From JAFKFJ01 sp963786445 (GTDB taxonomy: Bacteria > Pseudomonadota > Alphaproteobacteria > Acetobacterales > Acetobacteraceae): 64,000 nucleotides of DNA. Positions 61,329-64,000 of this stretch are shown in pieces. Within the stretch, counting starts at the first letter, position 1; every line of letters starts with the position of its first letter. Below the pieces are notes generated by a model that was given only the letters and a program-made list of their open reading frames with translations, was not told where the DNA came from and ran no database searches. Both the position numbers and the translations under genes were made by a program. Where the stretch lies: positions 1 through 64,000 of the forward strand of contig CAWAZU010000032.1 of assembly GCA_963786445.1 (NCBI GenBank), written 5' to 3'.

Positions 61329-63392
61329 TCACGGCGTCCAGGCGCCGGACGAGGGGATGCCGGGGGTGGTGGCCGGCCGCGGGTTGAAGTCGGCCGGCGG
61401 CGGATCGACCGGCGCGCCATCGACGTAGTCGGTCGGCGTGATGTTGAGCGCATGGCAGCCGGCGCCACCGTCATGCGGCAGCGAATGCACGCGCGCCGGC
61501 GCGATCGTCGCGTAGCGCGCCGGCAGCGGCGGCGCCTTGCCCAGCAGCCGGTCGTTGTCGAATGCCTCGGTCAGGTCGCCCATCGGCGCGACCCGCGCGT
61601 CGGCCGGGCCGAGCTGCGTCTGGTGGAACGTCGCCGCCTGCGCCGCGCCGAGCCGGCGCCCGCGCGTCTCGTCCGGCAGGTCCGCCAGCGGCACCAGGCC
61701 GAACAGCGCGTCGATGAATTTTATCACCGAGCTGTGCTCGCTGTAGGCGCGGGAAATGGTGTGCGCCGCGGCGTAGGGCGAGATCACGATCGCCGGGATG
61801 CGCGAACCGCCGGTCTCCGGCAGCCCGTCGGGACCGATGCTGCGCGGCGTCGGCCGCACGTGATCGTAGAGGCCGTCCGTCTCGTCATAGGCGATGATGA
61901 TGGCGCTCTCGCTCCAGTACGGGCTGGCGGCGATCGCGTTCACCGAATTGGCAATGCTGGCCTCGGAAATCTGCGCGTCGGAATAGGACGGGTGGTCGTC
62001 GTTGCCGGCGAAGTGCGCGCGCACCGCCGGGTTCGGGTCGGCGGTGATCAGGCCGTCGTTGTTGTAGAAGCCGCCGCGGACGTAGAACACGCCGCCCCGC
62101 GCCGGCAGCGCCCGATTGGCGACGTCGCCGTAGAAATCCTGCAATCCGTGGATCATCGCCCTCATGCGCGGGTTGTCGGCGAGATAGCCGAAGAACTGCG
62201 GCGCGTTGTGATGCACGACGTAGGAGCCGTGCGGCGCATGCGTGACGCCGTCTGGCGTCGCGGTGCCGTCGAACGGTTCCGTGTCGAAACCCTGCTGATA
62301 CCAGCCCCAGTTCACGAACGGGTTCTGCGTCGCGATGGTCTGGATATCGTGCTGCACGTCGCGCAGGTCGGCGGCCGGGTTCGGGTCGGCTTCGGTCAGT
62401 TCGCCGATCCGCCGGCCGCCCAGCGACAGCGGCAGCGTTGCGAACGTCAGGTTCTGCTGCGGTTTCGCCCAGGTTATCTCGGGGCCGTACGGCAGCCCGG
62501 ATCGGGTGGTGTCGAGGTTCGACCCGCCATGCGGCCCCCTGTCGGTCAGCACCGGCAGCGTCAGGCCCTGCGGATCGGCCTCGTCCGGATGCAGCGCCCA
62601 TTGGGTGTCGCCGACCTGCCCCGCGATCATCGCGATCGCGTTCGGCGCCGAGGGCGCCACCGCCGTCATGCGGAAATTGTCGAACAGCGTGAAGCGGTCG
62701 GCATATTGCCAGAGCAACGGGACGGTGTCGCAATCGACATGCGCCATCACCAACTCGGCCATCTGCTTCTGTGCCAGCGTGGGGTTCCCGGTCGGCGGCG
62801 CGCCGGTGCGGTTCGACACCACATCGGCCGGACTGGACGCATCGCCGCTAAAACTCAGCCCCTCCTCGTTGAGCGCAAACCCGTCGTTCTGGACCACCAG
62901 TTTGTCGGCCTGCCGCGTCGCCAGACTCGCCCGCGTGACGTGATAGTCGCGCACGATGCCGGGATGCGAGTGATCGACCGAGGTGGTGTCCTCGGGAAAG
63001 AGCGGCACGACGCGGCCGTTCGCGGCCCTGATCGTGCGCGGGATCAGGAACGGCGAGATGGTGCCAAAACTGCCGTCGGTGTTGCGGATCAGTTGCGACG
63101 TGCCCGGCCCGGCGATCAGGCGGCCGCCGGCGAACAGGCCGACGGCGCCGGGATAGGTCGAGAAATAGAAGTCGAACGAACGGTTCTCCTGGAACAGCAC
63201 GAACACGTATTTTATCCGTTGCCGCAGCAGCGCGAGTTTCTGGGCCGGCGCGAGCGGCGTCATGGCTTCGACCGGGCGGTACATGCCGGCGCCGGCGGTG
63301 CCGTTCGCGCCGGCCGGCACCAGGTCGGCAGCGCGCGCATGACCGTGCAGCAGCATGGCGAGCGCCGCCGCAGCGGCGGAGGCTTTCCGCAT
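61329..63392 (-). CDS. Secreted phosphoesterase (phospholipase C/acid phosphatase AcpA superfamily)
   Basis: Signal peptide MRKASAAAAALAMLLHGHARA, mature protein of about 665 residues. The phosphoesterase block YVFVLFQENRSFDFYFSTYPGAVGLF, with catalytic metal-site Glu-Asn, PHGSYVVHHNAPQFFGYLADN and IIIAYDETDGLYDHVRP, belongs to the PF04185-type fold. Acts in the periplasm or outside the cell on a phospholipid or phosphate ester; exact substrate unknown. Starts 24 bases after gcl on the same strand. Confidence 0.85.
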   Translation of the reverse strand: MRKASAAAAALAMLLHGHARAADLVPAGANGTAGAGMYRPVEAMTPLAPAQKLALLRQRIKYVFVLFQENRSFDFYFSTYPGAVGLFAGGRLIAGPGTSQLIRNTDGSFGTISPFLIPRTIRAANGRVVPLFPEDTTSVDHSHPGIVRDYHVTRASLATRQADKLVVQNDGFALNEEGLSFSGDASSPADVVSNRTGAPPTGNPTLAQKQMAELVMAHVDCDTVPLLWQYADRFTLFDNFRMTAVAPSAPNAIAMIAGQVGDTQWALHPDEADPQGLTLPVLTDRGPHGGSNLDTTRSGLPYGPEITWAKPQQNLTFATLPLSLGGRRIGELTEADPNPAADLRDVQHDIQTIATQNPFVNWGWYQQGFDTEPFDGTATPDGVTHAPHGSYVVHHNAPQFFGYLADNPRMRAMIHGLQDFYGDVANRALPARGGVFYVRGGFYNNDGLITADPNPAVRAHFAGNDDHPSYSDAQISEASIANSVNAIAASPYWSESAIIIAYDETDGLYDHVRPTPRSIGPDGLPETGGSRIPAIVISPYAAAHTISRAYSEHSSVIKFIDALFGLVPLADLPDETRGRRLGAAQAATFHQTQLGPADARVAPMGDLTEAFDNDRLLGKAPPLPARYATIAPARVHSLPHDGGAGCHALNITPTDYVDGAPVDPPPADFNPRPATTPGIPSSGAWTP

Positions 63393-63416
63393 TGTCGTGC
63401 GCGCGGCCAATGCGCT

Positions 63417-64000
63417 TCAGTGCGCCGGCTCGGGTGTTTTTGCCGGCGGCTCGATGCGGCCCATGTCCTGGCTTCGCGTGCGGATCGACAGGTTCGGGTC
63501 GAGGCAGAGAATTTCCTCGAATTCGCTGATGCTGTCCACCTCCGTCCCCATCGCGATGTTGGTGACACGCTCGACGATGAACTCCAGCACGACCGGAACC
63601 CGGTGCTCCGCCATCAGCGCCTCGGCGCGCGCGAAGGCGTCCTTGAACTCGTTCGGGACTCTTCACGCGCACCGCCTTGCAGCCTAGACCCTCGGCGACC
63701 GCGACGTGATCGACGCCGTAGCCGCGCACCGCGTCGGCATCCGGCGCGGTGTTGATGTTGTCGAAGGCGAGGCTGACCTCGAAATCCATCTGAAAGCCGC
63801 GCTGCGACTGGCGGATCAGGCCAAGATAGGAGTTGTTCACGACGACATGCAGATACGGCAGCTTGTGCTGCGCGCCGACCGCCAGCTCCTCCAGCATGAA
63901 CTGGAAGTCGTAGTCGCCCGACAGCGCCACGATCCGGCGCTGCGGATCGGCGGCGCGCACGCCCAGCGCCGCCGGCAGCGTCCAGCCGAGCGGGCCGGCC
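63417..64000 (-). CDS. gcl: Glyoxylate carboligase, 3' part (frameshifted, cut by window edge)
   Basis: Thiamine-diphosphate enzyme joining two glyoxylates to tartronate semialdehyde and CO2. Only the C-terminal 190 residues are seen: AGPLGWTLPAALGV, IVALSGDYDFQFMLEELAVGAQHKLPYLHVVVNNSYLGLIRQSQRGFQMDFEVSLAFDNIN, YGVDHVAVAEGLGCKAVRVKSP, then after a frame change MAEHRVPVVLEFIVERVTNIAMGTEVDSISEFEEIL, matching E. coli Gcl. One extra base at about 63655-63657 causes the break. The 5' end lies beyond 64000. Confidence 0.9.

Overview
The window is very GC-rich DNA, packed with genes, from an alphaproteobacterium. The best guess is Acetobacteraceae (Rhodospirillales). Supporting signs are a Ros/MucR-type regulator, a HIG1-like twin-membrane protein, an Nfu-TsaB-RimI neighbourhood, an Lnt-XRE pair, a B12-dependent ribonucleotide reductase, and a proline-rich hypothetical at 34.6 kb that resembles proteins of that family. 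The placement is inferred from gene content and not from a marker tree. I saw no rRNA, tRNA, CRISPR array, insertion sequence or replication origin. No gap between genes exceeds 300 bases.

Layout. (1) 0-2.4 kb: clpS, a BrnT/BrnA toxin-antitoxin pair, and a second, internally deleted clpS copy behind a glycosyltransferase gene. This is the scar of a tandem duplication around the toxin-antitoxin pair. (2) 2.4-13.6 kb: housekeeping genes, namely an alpha/beta hydrolase, an SDR, a TPR protein, an MscS channel, a HIG1 protein, etfB-etfA-hbd, gnd-rpiA-SDR and an isolated Rieske gene petA. (3) 13.8-22.4 kb: a complete potassium operon (small ORF-kdpF-A-B-C-D-E) that ends with a PTS EIIA (PtsN-like) gene overlapping kdpE. 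(4) 22.4-37.2 kb: an XRE regulator, lnt, a 2-hydroxyacid dehydrogenase with a Gfo/Idh oxidoreductase, class II ribonucleotide reductase, fur-olsB, mucR, a TusA-like protein, tsaB-rimI, rutE, nfu, a Doc/AbrB toxin-antitoxin pair, a hypothetical and hslVU. (5) 37.3-45.2 kb: hisB-DUF2628-hisH-GNAT-hisA-hisF-hisE, a CHAP-like lipoprotein, recX and argD-argF. (6) 45.2-47.7 kb: an ADP-forming acyl-CoA synthetase with a MaoC hydratase. (7) 47.7-59.6 kb: three adjacent CUT2 (ribose-type) sugar ABC importers with different gene orders; the third has two tandem substrate-binding proteins. (8) 59.8-64 kb: a CtpA-like S41 protease, a secreted phosphoesterase, and the 3' part of glyoxylate carboligase.

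Several modules read as working units. EtfAB and 3-hydroxybutyryl-CoA dehydrogenase fit fatty-acid or polyhydroxybutyrate metabolism. Gnd and RpiA are pentose-phosphate enzymes. The Kdp system with its own EIIA links potassium uptake to PTS signalling. The three CUT2 importers suggest scavenging of several sugars or polyols. Genes inside operons very often overlap by four bases (ATGA or GTGA).

A caution on quality: eight genes that look functional carry single-base frameshifts. There are eight insertions and one deletion in total, since one gene has two. Uncorrected sequence error is a likelier cause than mass gene decay. Coordinates for those genes span both frames.
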